A DNA stretch of 64,000 nt from Acidovorax radicis (lineage in GTDB: Bacteria > Pseudomonadota > Gammaproteobacteria > Burkholderiales > Burkholderiaceae_C), in contig NZ_CP075184.1 of NCBI RefSeq assembly GCF_020510705.1, positions 186,001 through 250,000 on the forward strand, in the 5' to 3' direction. The position numbers and the translations under genes are program-made. The notes under the pieces were generated by a model. That model was not told the origin of the DNA, searched no databases, and saw only the letters and a program-made list of their open reading frames with translations. Each line of letters opens with the position of its first letter. Within the stretch, counting starts at the first letter, position 1. Below are positions 51,258-59,857 of the stretch, one piece after another.

Positions 51258-52355
51258 ATGTCCCTCCCCATCGACCCCATCCGCAGCACCCTGCCTCCCG
51301 TCGCCCAGTTCCTGGCCGAGGCGGCATTGCAGCGGCAATCGGCGTTGTCGGGGCTGGACAAACAAAAGCCTGTCGCTGCGCCTGCGCCGTTGCCAGTGGC
51401 CGATCCCAGCGCGCCGCCGCCCTCGGTCAACTCACCCAGTCCACCCGCCGGGCCGCTGCCCACACCGGCCGACGAGGCCAGCTTTTCACCCCAGGCACGC
51501 GAGCAACTGGCGGCGGGCTTTGACCCGCGCCGGGGCAGCGTGGCTGATGGCCGCTTGCAGGGCTCGCGGGGGGATGGCGCGTTGCCGGGTGCACCGGCGG
51601 CGGCGCCCACCAGCACCGGCGCATCGGCGGCGACGGCGGCCAGCGGGGCGGCATGGCCCGCATCGGGCCTGAGCGCACCGCTGCTGCGTTTGGTCAGCGC
51701 GCTGGTGGCGCAGGTCACGGCCCAGGCCGGGGTGCCGCAGCGTGTGGTGGCCGCGCAGCCGTGGCCCATCGGCATGGCCCAGGCGCTGGAAAGCGGCGCG
51801 CTGGATGCCGACCAGTCGCCGCTGCAGACCTGGCTGGTGCGCCAAGGCGTGGTGTTGACGCCCGAGGGGCAGCGCGGCTTGGCGATGACTTTGCGCGCGC
51901 CGGTGCCCTGGCTGGCAGCCCAGGCACCGCCAGCGGCTGGCGCGGTGGTGGCGCAGTCCAGTGCAGCGGGCGCATTGCAGGTGCCTTTCGCCGGGGGCGG
52001 GCAGGCGCTGCAGTCGGGCGTGATGGCCTTGGTGCTGCAGGGCATGGATGCCGCCGCGCCGCGCACCAGTGCGTTGCTGGTGCTGGACCTGCAGCCGCAA
52101 CTGGCCGCCACGGTGTACGGCCGCGACATGCTGCAGCAGGCCACGGGGCGCCTGGACCCATGGACGCAGATGGCCGTGCTGCAAGCCAGCGGCCAGGTGC
52201 CGCGCGAGGATGAGCGTGCGCGCAATGGCGCATCGGGCCTGTGCGAAACCGTGGGCTGCCCGTATGCCGCGCGGGCTGCGTGCGTGCAGCCGTTTTGCTC
52301 GGTAATGCGCGGCGTGCTGCCGCCTGAACCGGTGGGGCCCGTGCCGCTGGCCTGA
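51258..52355 (+). CDS. Uncharacterised Ala/Pro-rich protein
   Basis: A 365-residue protein that I do not recognise. Residues 1-25 (MSLPIDPIRSTLPPVAQF) are followed by a disordered Pro/Ala/Ser region to about 150, then a more ordered part with LSAPLLRLVSALVAQVTAQ and WLVRQGVVLTPEGQRGLAM. The C-terminus has LLVLDLQPQLAATVYGRDM and four cysteines in the last 45 residues (LCETVGCPYAARAACVQPFC), which could bind a metal. There is no signal peptide or membrane segment. The general shape recalls FliK/secretion-length proteins, but no real motif supports that. It ends at a bidirectional terminator shared with gdhA. Confidence 0.7.
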   Translation: MSLPIDPIRSTLPPVAQFLAEAALQRQSALSGLDKQKPVAAPAPLPVADPSAPPPSVNSPSPPAGPLPTPADEASFSPQAREQLAAGFDPRRGSVADGRLQGSRGDGALPGAPAAAPTSTGASAATAASGAAWPASGLSAPLLRLVSALVAQVTAQAGVPQRVVAAQPWPIGMAQALESGALDADQSPLQTWLVRQGVVLTPEGQRGLAMTLRAPVPWLAAQAPPAAGAVVAQSSAAGALQVPFAGGGQALQSGVMALVLQGMDAAAPRTSALLVLDLQPQLAATVYGRDMLQQATGRLDPWTQMAVLQASGQVPREDERARNGASGLCETVGCPYAARAACVQPFCSVMRGVLPPEPVGPVPLA

Positions 52356-52388
52356 GCTGCGCGGCCCGGCGCGCTTCGCCATGCAAAA

Positions 52389-52424
52389 AACCGCCAGGGC
52401 CGGGTCACGGCATCTGGCGGTTTT
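52389..52424. terminator. Bidirectional intrinsic terminator
   Basis: AACCGCCAG and CTGGCGGTT form a 9-bp stem with a 16-base loop, with an A-run to the left and TTTT to the right. It sits between convergent genes ending at 52355 and 52490 and can stop transcription from both sides. Confidence 0.75.
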
Positions 52425-52489
52425 GGGGGCAGGCCACCGGCGTGATGGGCCGGCGGTTGCGAAGGCTATGCAGCGTGTTTGCGCAGAGC

Positions 52490-53812
52490 TTATGGGTACA
52501 ACCCGCGCATTTCGCGGGCGTGCAGGATGCGCTGGCAGGCCACGATGAAGGTGGCGGTGCGCAGGCTCACCTTGTGCTCTTGCGCCACTTGCCAGATGCC
52601 CGCAAAGGCCTCTTGCATGATGCGCACCAGGCGGGCGTTGATTTCGTCTTCGCTCCAGAAGAAGCTGGAGAAGTCCTGCACCCATTCGAAGTAGCTCACC
52701 GTCACGCCGCCCGCGTTGGCGATCACGTCGGGCAGCACCAGCACGCCCTTGTCGTGCAGGATGTCGTCGGCCTCGGTGGTCGTGGGGCCGTTGGCGCCTT
52801 CGATCACGAGCTTGGCCTTGATCTGGCCTGCGTTGTGTTTGGTGATCTGGCCTTCCAGAGCTGCGGGGATCAGGATCTCGCAATCCACGCCCCAGAACTC
52901 CTCGGCCTTCATCACGTCGGCGCCAGCAAAGCCTCCCACGCCGCCACGGGTCTTCACATGGGCCAGCAGTGCGGGCACATCGAGGCCCTTGCTGTTGAAG
53001 ATGGTGCCGGTGTGGTCTTGCACGGCCACCACCTTGGCGCCTGCTTCGGCAAACAGCTTGGCGGCGATGCCGCCCACGTTGCCAAAGCCCTGCACCGCCA
53101 CGCGGGCGCCGTCCAGCGCCAAGCCGGTCAGCTTGGCGGCTTCCACGCCCACGGTGTGCACGCCGCGGCCGGTGGCCTCGACACGGCCCAGCGAGCCGCC
53201 CAGGTCCACGGGCTTGCCGGTGACCACGCCTGTGGCGGTGGCGCCGGTGTTCATCGAATACGTGTCCATCATCCAGGCCATGATCTGGCCGTTGGTGTTC
53301 ACGTCGGGCGCGGGGATGTCTTTGGAGGGGCCGATCAGCAGGCCGATTTCGCTGGTGTAGCGGCGCGTCAGGCGCTCCAGCTCACCCAGAGAGAGCTTCT
53401 TGGGGTCCACGCGAATGCCGCCCTTGGCACCGCCGTAAGGCACGTTGACCGCAGCGTTCTTGACCGACATCCAGGCCGACAGGGCCATCACTTCGGACAG
53501 CGTCACGTCCTGGTGAAAGCGCACGCCGCCCTTGCCGGGGCCACGGCTCAGGTTGTGCTGCACGCGGTAGCCTTCGTAGTGGGCGATGGTGCCGTTGTCC
53601 AGCTCGATCGGCACGTCCACGATCAGGATGCGCTTGGGGCGCTTGAGCGTTTCCACCCAGCGCGCCAGGTTGCCCAGGTAAGGGGTGACGCGGTCTACCT
53701 GCTGCAGGTAGTTGCCCCAGGGGCCGAGGTGGTCGGCCTGCAGGTAGGAGGGCAGGGGGTGGGAGGGCAGGGGGTGGGAGGGTGCGGCAGGGGTGCCGAC
53801 GGGTTGCGACAT
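52490..53812 (-). CDS. gdhA: Glutamate dehydrogenase (NAD(P)-dependent)
   Basis: A 440-residue enzyme interconverting glutamate and 2-oxoglutarate plus ammonia. It has [17 protein letters not shown], the catalytic-Lys segment [27 protein letters not shown] and the Rossmann motif [12 protein letters not shown], then IEGANGPTT near the C-terminus. The length matches the hexameric about 430-residue class (RocG/GudB-like). The N-terminus contains a HPLPS repeat encoded by a 15-bp tandem duplication. The intergenic palindrome at 53895 may be its operator. Confidence 0.95.
   Translation of the reverse strand: MSQPVGTPAAPSHPLPSHPLPSYLQADHLGPWGNYLQQVDRVTPYLGNLARWVETLKRPKRILIVDVPIELDNGTIAHYEGYRVQHNLSRGPGKGGVRFHQDVTLSEVMALSAWMSVKNAAVNVPYGGAKGGIRVDPKKLSLGELERLTRRYTSEIGLLIGPSKDIPAPDVNTNGQIMAWMMDTYSMNTGATATGVVTGKPVDLGGSLGRVEATGRGVHTVGVEAAKLTGLALDGARVAVQGFGNVGGIAAKLFAEAGAKVVAVQDHTGTIFNSKGLDVPALLAHVKTRGGVGGFAGADVMKAEEFWGVDCEILIPAALEGQITKHNAGQIKAKLVIEGANGPTTTEADDILHDKGVLVLPDVIANAGGVTVSYFEWVQDFSSFFWSEDEINARLVRIMQEAFAGIWQVAQEHKVSLRTATFIVACQRILHAREMRGLYP
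53746..53775 (-). repeat. 15-bp tandem duplication in the gdhA N-terminus
   Basis: Two copies of a 15-bp unit (plus-strand GGGAGGGCAGGGGGT, one mismatch between copies) encode [10 protein letters not shown] before the catalytic fold. Further G-runs follow. The in-frame unit could vary in number between strains without harming the enzyme. Confidence 0.7.
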
Positions 53813-54152
53813 GGTGAGTTTCCTTGGGGGATCAGGTCAGGTCGCACAGCTTATTCCTCGGCATTGAGCGTGTCCAAGGCCGCCTTGTTTGCGTGTTATG
53901 CATCTATCGCATAACCATAAAATGACAGGCCGGCGGCGCGCTGCAGGCGTTCACAGCGCAACACCTGCGGCCAGATGCCTGTCGCGCCGGGCCTGATTGC
54001 CTCTAGACTTCGCCCCAAAGAGAGTGTGTAACCCAGGCCATCGGCTCGGTGCAGCAGCGCCCGGGGAGGGCGCCCGCGCAACGGTGCCGCCGGTGGCCAG
54101 GTGCAAGCAACACAACAATCCAGACAGTCCAATCAATGAGGGAGGGAGAGCC
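53813..54152. other. 340-bp divergent region between gdhA and a zinc-ribbon gene
   Basis: No supported gene. It holds a perfect inverted repeat at 53895-53915, and the GGAGGGAGAG ribosome site of the zinc-ribbon gene at its right end. The promoters of both divergent genes must lie here. Confidence 0.5.
53895..53915. promoter_or_regulatory. Candidate LysR-type operator upstream of gdhA
   Basis: GTTATGC-ATCTATC-GCATAAC is a perfect 7+7 inverted repeat containing T-N11-A, the usual core of LysR-type sites. It lies 83 bases upstream of the gdhA start. No regulator gene is adjacent, so it would be a distant one. Confidence 0.45.
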
Positions 54153-55253
54153 ATGAGCGTGACATGCCAAGCCTGTCATACCGCCAACCGCGACACGGCC
54201 CGTTGCTGCACCGCCTGCGGCGCCGCGTTGGTGCAGAACTGCCCGCAGTGCAGCGCCAGCAACAAGGTAGGCGCGCGTTTTTGTGTGCAGTGCGGGCACC
54301 GGTTCCCGATGGCTGCCGATGGCCAGACGCCAATCGCCGCGCCGTTGGACGCGACATCGGAGGGGCCCTTGGCCGCGCCCGCAACGGCGGTGGTTGCGGC
54401 GCCTGTGCCTGCGGCCGCGCCAGCGCCGGTGTTCGCTCCACCACCTGTGGTTGCCCCGCCGCCTGAGCTGGCCCCGCAGCCCGCAGCCCTGCCAGAGCCC
54501 GCACAAGAGCCGGAAGCCGCTCTCGCACCAGAGCCAGAGCCCGAAACGCAGCCCACCCCGGCGCTGCCGCCGGCCCCTGCACCCCGCCCGCAGCCCCAGC
54601 CCATGCAGTTCATGTTTGAAGATGCACCGCCCCACGCGGCCCGCGCACGGCCGGTGGGTGTGTATGTGGGCGTGGTGGCGTCCTTACTGGTGATCGCTGG
54701 TCTGTTGGGCTGGTTCTTTTGGGTAAAGCCCCAGGGCCCGGCGCCTGTGGTGGCCGTGCCCGAACAGGCCGCACCCCTGGCAACCGACGCCAGCCAGGCC
54801 CCTGCCACTGCGCCATCGGCGCCAACCGCCACTGACGGGGCGGCACCCTCCGAGGGTGCCACCGGGCGCGCCGAGCCCGTGGAGGAGGTGCTCGAATCCA
54901 CGCCCGCCCAGCCGGCCTCTGCGGTGGCCCCTGCGTCTTCTGCCCCTGCGCCTTCTGCACCGGTGCCTGCGTTCACCCCGGTGACCGTGCCGCGTGTGCC
55001 CGATGCGGCGCCCGCACCGTCACCGGCACCCACAGCACCCGCCCTGTCGTCGCGGCAAGACGATGCTCCATGGCCCCCCGCCGCGCGCGCGCCGCAGCCG
55101 CCTGCAGACCCCGTGGCCCACTTGCGGGGTGCCCTGGCGCAGTGCGCCGCCATGAGCAATGAACTCTCGCGCGGCAACTGCCTGGCGCGCACCCGCCAAA
55201 ACTTCTGCGGTGATGCCTGGGGGCGCATCCCGGAATGCCCAGCGGGCCACTGA
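54153..55253 (+). CDS. Double zinc-ribbon protein with one membrane helix
   Basis: A 366-residue protein. Two zinc ribbons open it (cysteines 5, 8, 19, 22 and 30, 33, 44, 47, as in CPQC and CVQCGH). A Pro/Ala-rich linker of about 120 residues follows, then one membrane helix at about 169-191 (VYVGVVASLLVIAGLLGWFF), a second Pro/Ala-rich stretch and a conserved-looking tail (RGNCLARTRQNFCGD). The ribbons face the cytoplasm if the tail is periplasmic. GGAGGGAGAG precedes the ATG. The next gene, 58 bp on, also encodes a zinc-ribbon membrane protein, so the two may form one membrane complex. Function unknown. Confidence 0.8.
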   Translation: MSVTCQACHTANRDTARCCTACGAALVQNCPQCSASNKVGARFCVQCGHRFPMAADGQTPIAAPLDATSEGPLAAPATAVVAAPVPAAAPAPVFAPPPVVAPPPELAPQPAALPEPAQEPEAALAPEPEPETQPTPALPPAPAPRPQPQPMQFMFEDAPPHAARARPVGVYVGVVASLLVIAGLLGWFFWVKPQGPAPVVAVPEQAAPLATDASQAPATAPSAPTATDGAAPSEGATGRAEPVEEVLESTPAQPASAVAPASSAPAPSAPVPAFTPVTVPRVPDAAPAPSPAPTAPALSSRQDDAPWPPAARAPQPPADPVAHLRGALAQCAAMSNELSRGNCLARTRQNFCGDAWGRIPECPAGH

Positions 55254-55311
55254 GCGAGCGATATCGACCAAATAGCTACCAAATAACTGCCAACAAAGAG
55301 AGGGATACACC

Positions 55312-56451
55312 ATGACAACAAACGACAGGCTTTTGGCCACCGACAACCCCTATTCGATCTTTCGGCTGCCCGAGGCGCTGACCTGCTGGCAGGCCGTGTC
55401 GGTGATGGGCGCATCCTATTTCGGCGCGGCACTGCTGGCGGCGCTGGGTGGCATGCTCGGCCAGGTGTCGGTGATTTTTTCAGTGCTGCTGGGGCTGGCC
55501 GCGTTTGTCGTGGTGCTCGCGGGCACCAGCGGCGCTGGCGTGTGCCTGACCGACCTAGCGCGGGCGCGCCCCTATCGCGGCGTGCCCAGCTACTTTGTGG
55601 CCGGGCTGTTCAGCTTGCCCAAGCTGCTGGGTGCGGGCCTGTTGATGCTGCTGCTGTATGGCGCCGTGTTGCTGGGGGCCGCACTGGTGCTGCTGGTGTG
55701 CAAGTTGCCAGGCATTGGCCCACTGCTGCTGGTGGTGGCGATCCCGGTGCTGGTGCTGGCCGTGGCGCTGGCGTTGCTGGGTAACTACGTGGCGGGTTCT
55801 ATCGTGGGGCCGGCGATCTGGGACGGCGAGCGTGTCATGCATGCGCTGTCGATCACCTGGAGCATTACCCGCAACCACCCATTTGCCGCCATCGGCAAGA
55901 TCATTGGCGGCCTGTTGTTGTCCGGCATTTTTGCCGCCATGCTGTTTGGCCTGGTCGCTATTGCCAGCGCCATCGTGGCCGCCATTGGCGGCCCCATCAT
56001 CGGGATGGGCATGGGCGTGCGGTTTGACATGGGCGCCCTGATGGGAGGCTACGGCGGTGGGCACTTCTTGGGCGCTGGCATTGGTTATGCGCTCGTTTTT
56101 GTCACGGCGATGGCCTTTGTGTTTTTGCTGCCGCTGATGGTGGGCGTGCTGACCTGGTGCGAGTTTTCTGAAAAGGTCGATCTGGGCCGCATCCGCAGCA
56201 CCACCGACAAGACACTCAGCGAAGTCAACGCCAAAGTGGCCGAGATGAAGGAAAAAGCCCAGTCCCCAGCCCAGGCCCACTCCACGCAGCCCATGGCAAC
56301 TGCCCCCAGTGCGGCACCTGCGGTCATTGCGGCCACTGCCGCCGAGATGCCTTCAGCGGCGGCGGCGCACGCCACAGCACATTGCCCCCGGTGTTCGCAA
56401 GCGGTGCAAAAGGACGACCGGTTCTGCGAACACTGCGGGCAGCAGTTGTAA
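55312..56451 (+). CDS. Polytopic membrane protein with C-terminal zinc ribbon
   Basis: A 379-residue protein with about six to seven membrane helices between residues 28 and 282, rich in Gly, Ala and Leu (LLMLLLYGAVLLGAALVLLV). A charged helix (STTDKTLSEVNAKVAEMKEK), an Ala-rich linker and a terminal zinc ribbon follow (Cys358, 361, 372, 375: CPRC and CEHCGQQL). I do not recognise a named family. The zinc ribbon mirrors the one at the N-terminus of the preceding protein, and the two genes are probably cotranscribed. Its TAA stop is shared with the U-tract of the ppk2 terminator on the other strand. Confidence 0.8.
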   Translation: MTTNDRLLATDNPYSIFRLPEALTCWQAVSVMGASYFGAALLAALGGMLGQVSVIFSVLLGLAAFVVVLAGTSGAGVCLTDLARARPYRGVPSYFVAGLFSLPKLLGAGLLMLLLYGAVLLGAALVLLVCKLPGIGPLLLVVAIPVLVLAVALALLGNYVAGSIVGPAIWDGERVMHALSITWSITRNHPFAAIGKIIGGLLLSGIFAAMLFGLVAIASAIVAAIGGPIIGMGMGVRFDMGALMGGYGGGHFLGAGIGYALVFVTAMAFVFLLPLMVGVLTWCEFSEKVDLGRIRSTTDKTLSEVNAKVAEMKEKAQSPAQAHSTQPMATAPSAAPAVIAATAAEMPSAAAAHATAHCPRCSQAVQKDDRFCEHCGQQL

Positions 56452-56480
56452 AAAAAACGGGTGCCCGCAGGGCCGCCCAG
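56450..56480 (-). terminator. Intrinsic terminator of ppk2
   Basis: On the minus strand GGGCGGCCCTGCGGGCACCC folds into a GC-rich hairpin (core GCCC-TGC-GGGC) followed by TTTTTTTT at 56450-56457. A second hairpin (TAGGAGCC-tgccg-GGCTCCTA, 56488-56508) overlaps the ppk2 stop codon. Confidence 0.6.
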
Positions 56481-56505
56481 GCGTGGCTAGGAGCCCGGCA
56501 GGCTC

Positions 56506-57372
56506 CTACACCACGGTGAAGCCTTTGAGCGCGGCATCGCCCTCGGGGTAACGCAGGTTGAGGTTTTGCAGCACCGCGCGCAGCACCGTGGCAATCATCA
56601 GGTTGCGGTGGGTCTTCGAGTCCGCCGGCACGATGGTCCACGGTGCCCAGGGCGTGTGGGTGGCGGCCAGCAGGGTGCCGTAGGCGCGGCGGTATTCGGT
56701 CCATTGTTTGCGCACCTCGATATCGCCCATGCTGAACTTCCAGTGTTTGGCCGGGTCGTCCAGGCGCTCTTGCAGCCGCGCGCGCTGCTCGTCAAAGCCA
56801 ATGTGCAGCAAAAACTTGAGCACGATGGTGCCCGTCTCGCAGAGCATGCGCTCAAAGTCGTTGATGTGTGCCAGCCGCTGCTGGTGTTGGGCGGGCGTGA
56901 TCCAGCCATTGACCACCGGCACCAGCACGTCTTCGTAGTGGCTGCGATTGAACACGGTGATGTCACCCGCCTGCGGCACCTGCTGGTGGATGCGCCAAAG
57001 GTAGTCGTGCGCCAGCTCGGTTTCGCTGGGCGCTTTCCAGCCCACGGTGTGCACGCCCAAAGCGCTCATGCGGCCAAACACGCCGCGAATGGTGCCGTCC
57101 TTGCCCGAGGTGTCGGTGCCCTGCAGCACCACCAGCAGCTTGTAGCGCTTGTCGGCGTAAAACAGGTTTTGCAGGCCATCCAGCTCCACGGCCAGGGCCT
57201 CTACGGCCGCTTTGTCTTCGGCCTTGCTGCCTGTGGAAAAGGGCTTGGCGCCAGTGTCGATGGCATCCAGCGCAAAAGGCTTGCCCGGCTCGGGCTGCCA
57301 GGGTGCCCAGCGTGGGGCCAGGCTGTGGCGGACGGCGCCCCAAAGGGCGTCATGGGCATGGGGTAAGGGCAT
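56506..57372 (-). CDS. ppk2: Polyphosphate kinase 2 family protein
   Basis: A 288-residue P-loop kinase that transfers phosphate from polyphosphate to nucleotides. Walker A is VLQGTDTSGKDGTIRGVF (about residues 82-99), the lid/Walker B region is TVFNRSHYEDVLVPVV, and HTVGWKAPSETELAHDYLWR is the conserved block between them. The single-domain length places it with class I/III-type PPK2 enzymes, which regenerate ADP or ATP. The ATG at 57372 has GGAGAAC upstream. It is monocistronic with its own terminator. Confidence 0.93.
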   Translation of the reverse strand: MPLPHAHDALWGAVRHSLAPRWAPWQPEPGKPFALDAIDTGAKPFSTGSKAEDKAAVEALAVELDGLQNLFYADKRYKLLVVLQGTDTSGKDGTIRGVFGRMSALGVHTVGWKAPSETELAHDYLWRIHQQVPQAGDITVFNRSHYEDVLVPVVNGWITPAQHQQRLAHINDFERMLCETGTIVLKFLLHIGFDEQRARLQERLDDPAKHWKFSMGDIEVRKQWTEYRRAYGTLLAATHTPWAPWTIVPADSKTHRNLMIATVLRAVLQNLNLRYPEGDAALKGFTVV

Positions 57373-57461
57373 GGGGTTCTCCGGTGTGGGGTTGGCAGAG
57401 GCGTTTGCGCCACGATACCAGCCGAGTCCTTCACCGGGCATCCATGTCCTTGAGTGCTATT

Positions 57462-57521
57462 AAAAACATAGCTCCTGGCGCTTGTTGAATAAGCGCTAGC
57501 AGCATTTTTTGCCTATAGCTC
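57462..57521 (+). repeat. Type-A short palindromic repeat, copy 11
   Basis: AAAACATAGCTCCTGGCGCTTG, spacer, AATAAGCGCTAGCAGCATTTTTT. It ends 13 bp from the 3' end of the TonB-receptor gene and is on the 5' side of ppk2. Right arm and left arm pair over CGCTT/AAGCG. Confidence 0.7.
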
Positions 57522-57533
57522 GGCCTGTGCCGC

Positions 57534-59699
57534 TCAGAAGGCCACCTGCACCCCGGCCACCACCTGGCGGCCCAGGCCGGGGATCACCGTCAGGTTGCCC
57601 CACGAGGCGGTGTAGTAGGTCTTGTCGAACAGGTTGTGCACGTCCAGCGTCAGGCGTGTGCGCTTGTCGATTTGCCAGTAGCTGGTGATGCGCGCTGTGG
57701 TGTAGGCGGGCAGGCGGTAGGTGTCGGTGGCCGTGCCGGTGCGCTCGCCCACATGCACCAGCCCGCCGCCAATGCCGTAGCGGCCACCCCAGGGGGCTTG
57801 GTCTTCGCGGATGGCGAACAGCCCGGCGCTCACGCGCGGCACATTCAGCAGGCGTTTGCCCAGCAGCGCGGGGTTGTTGTCGCGCACCACCTCGGCGTCG
57901 GTGTAGGCCAGGTTGGCCGTCATGCGCCAGTGGGCGTCGATCTGCCCGGCCAGGTCGGCCTCCAGGCCCCGGCTGCGCACCTCGCCTGCGGCCACGTTGT
58001 AGTTGGCGTTGGTGGGGCTGCGGGTCAGCACGTTGGTCTTGCGGATGTCAAACAGCGTCACCGAGCCGTTCAGCCGCTGGTCGGCCGACTGCCACTTGGC
58101 CCCCAGCTCAAAGGCTTTGCCCTCTTGTGGGTCGAACGCGCGACCGCTCTCGTCGGCGCCCGTGTTGGGGCGGAACGAGCGCCCGGCCGACGCATACACC
58201 GAGGTGCGGTCGTTGACGAGGTACGTCACCCCCACACGCGGCGTGGCGGCTGAGTGCGACTGGGTCTGCACCGTGTTGTTCAGACGGTTTTCGTAGTCCT
58301 GGTGGTAGCGGTCAAAGCGCACCCCGGCCAGCAGCTTCCAGCGCTCGCTCAGGTCCATCTGGTCTTGCACGAAGAGGCCCGTGGCGCGTTGGCGGTCGCG
58401 GGTGTCAAAGCCGGGGGTCAGGTTGCCGGGGGCCTGGCCGTACGTGGGGTTATTAATGTCGATGGCAAACGGCTGGCTGGCCAGGGTGGAATAGCGAATG
58501 TCCTGCCCCATGAACAGCCGCCACGACTCCACGCCCGCCAGCACGGTGTGGCGCAGGCCGCCGGTCTGCAGCTTGCCCTCCACCTCGGCCTGCACGGACG
58601 TGTCGCGCGAAGGCAGGCTGCGCCAGCTGTCGCGCCGGGTCAGGGTGCGGCCATCGGCTTGCAGCGTGCCGGTCAGATCCACGGCCTCGCCGTACAGGTC
58701 GGTCTCGCGGTAGGAGGCGCCCACGCGCGTGCGCCAGCCTTGGCCCAGGTCGTGGTCCAGCGTGAACTGGTGCGTGTCGCCGTTCACGTGCAGGTTGTCG
58801 CGGCTGGGGTCGCCCAGGTAGCGGTCGCGCGGCAGCGCGCCTGCGTTGCCATTGACCTGCACGATGCCCCGGTCCAGCGGGGTGCGGATGCGGATGAACT
58901 CGGCCTCGTAGTTCAGCACCGTGTTGGGGCCCAGGTTCCAGGTGATGGCCGGGGCCACCACCATCTTGCGGTTGTCCACCAGGCTGGTGCGGCTGGCGCC
59001 GTCTTCAGCGGCCACGTTCAGGCGGTAGGCCACGTCGGTGCCCAGCGGGCCGGTGCTGTCGAGCGTGGCACGCCGATAGCCCAGCGCGCCCACCTGCACG
59101 CCCGCCTTGTTCGCGGCGGTGAACTGGGGTTTCTTGGTCACCACATTCAGGGTGCCGCCGGGCTCGCTGCTGCCATACAAGGCGGCGGCCGGGCCTTTGA
59201 GGAATTCCACCCGCTCGACCGAGGCCACATCGCGCTGCGGGCCATAGCCCCGGCCCGACGCAAAGCCGTTGAGCAGGCTGCCCCCATCGGTGTTGCTGAA
59301 GCCGCGAATGGCGAAGTTGTCCCAGGTGCCGCCAAAGTCGTTGAGGCGGGTGATGCCGCTGACAAAGTCCACCGTGTCGGCCAGGCGGCGGGCGCCCAGG
59401 TCTTCGATGAGCTGCTGGGGCACCACGCGCACGGCCTGGGGCGTTTCCAGCAACGGGGTGTCGGAGCGGGTGGCGGCGGTGTTGCGCTGCGCGCCCTGGT
59501 AGCCGCTGCTGCCCGAGGTTTCTCGCACCTGCACTTCAGACAAGGCGGGGCTGGCCTCGGCAGGGGCCGCGGGTGTTGGGTCGGTCGTTGTCGACTGTGC
59601 CAGCGCCGCTGTCGTGGTGAGGGCGCACAGCACCAGGCTGGGGTAGGCAATAGCCGAAAGGCGAGGGCGACGTACGGGCCGTTGAATCAGGGGTTGCAT
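57534..59699 (-). CDS. TonB-dependent siderophore receptor
   Basis: A 721-residue outer-membrane receptor. The signal peptide ends near TTTAALAQS. The plug domain has LLETPQAVRVVPQQLIEDLG, FAIRGFSNTDGG and VEFLKGPAAALYGSSEPGG with LNVVTKKP, the pattern of ferric-siderophore receptors (TIGR01783 type). The C-terminal barrel ends AGVQVAF with the terminal Phe needed for outer-membrane assembly. The ATG at 59699 has no clear ribosome site. A Fur-like palindrome lies in its promoter region. It follows the LysR gene by 158 bp but need not be controlled by it. Confidence 0.93.
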   Translation of the reverse strand: MQPLIQRPVRRPRLSAIAYPSLVLCALTTTAALAQSTTTDPTPAAPAEASPALSEVQVRETSGSSGYQGAQRNTAATRSDTPLLETPQAVRVVPQQLIEDLGARRLADTVDFVSGITRLNDFGGTWDNFAIRGFSNTDGGSLLNGFASGRGYGPQRDVASVERVEFLKGPAAALYGSSEPGGTLNVVTKKPQFTAANKAGVQVGALGYRRATLDSTGPLGTDVAYRLNVAAEDGASRTSLVDNRKMVVAPAITWNLGPNTVLNYEAEFIRIRTPLDRGIVQVNGNAGALPRDRYLGDPSRDNLHVNGDTHQFTLDHDLGQGWRTRVGASYRETDLYGEAVDLTGTLQADGRTLTRRDSWRSLPSRDTSVQAEVEGKLQTGGLRHTVLAGVESWRLFMGQDIRYSTLASQPFAIDINNPTYGQAPGNLTPGFDTRDRQRATGLFVQDQMDLSERWKLLAGVRFDRYHQDYENRLNNTVQTQSHSAATPRVGVTYLVNDRTSVYASAGRSFRPNTGADESGRAFDPQEGKAFELGAKWQSADQRLNGSVTLFDIRKTNVLTRSPTNANYNVAAGEVRSRGLEADLAGQIDAHWRMTANLAYTDAEVVRDNNPALLGKRLLNVPRVSAGLFAIREDQAPWGGRYGIGGGLVHVGERTGTATDTYRLPAYTTARITSYWQIDKRTRLTLDVHNLFDKTYYTASWGNLTVIPGLGRQVVAGVQVAF

Positions 59700-59788
59700 G
59701 GTGATGGGACAGTGAACAGGCCGCGCCGGACGGCAGTCTGCGCGCCGAGGCGGGCCTAAAAAAGGCAAGGGCCGCCATTATCTATGTA

Positions 59789-59809
59789 AATGCAACTAAT
59801 TCGTATTTG
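59789..59809. promoter_or_regulatory. Possible Fur box upstream of the TonB-dependent receptor
   Basis: AAATGC-AACTAATTC-GTATTT, an A/T-rich imperfect inverted repeat of 21 bp (one mismatch in the arms) about 90 bases before the receptor start. Iron-siderophore receptors are normally Fur-repressed. The match to the classical Fur consensus is only partial. Confidence 0.35.
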
Positions 59810-59857
59810 CTTTTGATGTGTTTGAGCGCCGATGGGCAACTGGCCCTGGACTTGGCG

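Noticed and set aside
55262-55311. Further type-A repeat between the zinc-ribbon genes
   Set aside because: AAATAGCTACC resembles the left edge, but no stem or right arm follows; too little to call.
3201-57521. Type-A repeats as a CRISPR array
   Set aside because: Copies are kilobases apart, imperfect and intergenic, with no regular spacers or cas genes.
58254-59759. 501-codon open frame opposite the TonB-dependent receptor
   Set aside because: The receptor strand shows signal peptide, plug and barrel motifs; the opposite translation has none.
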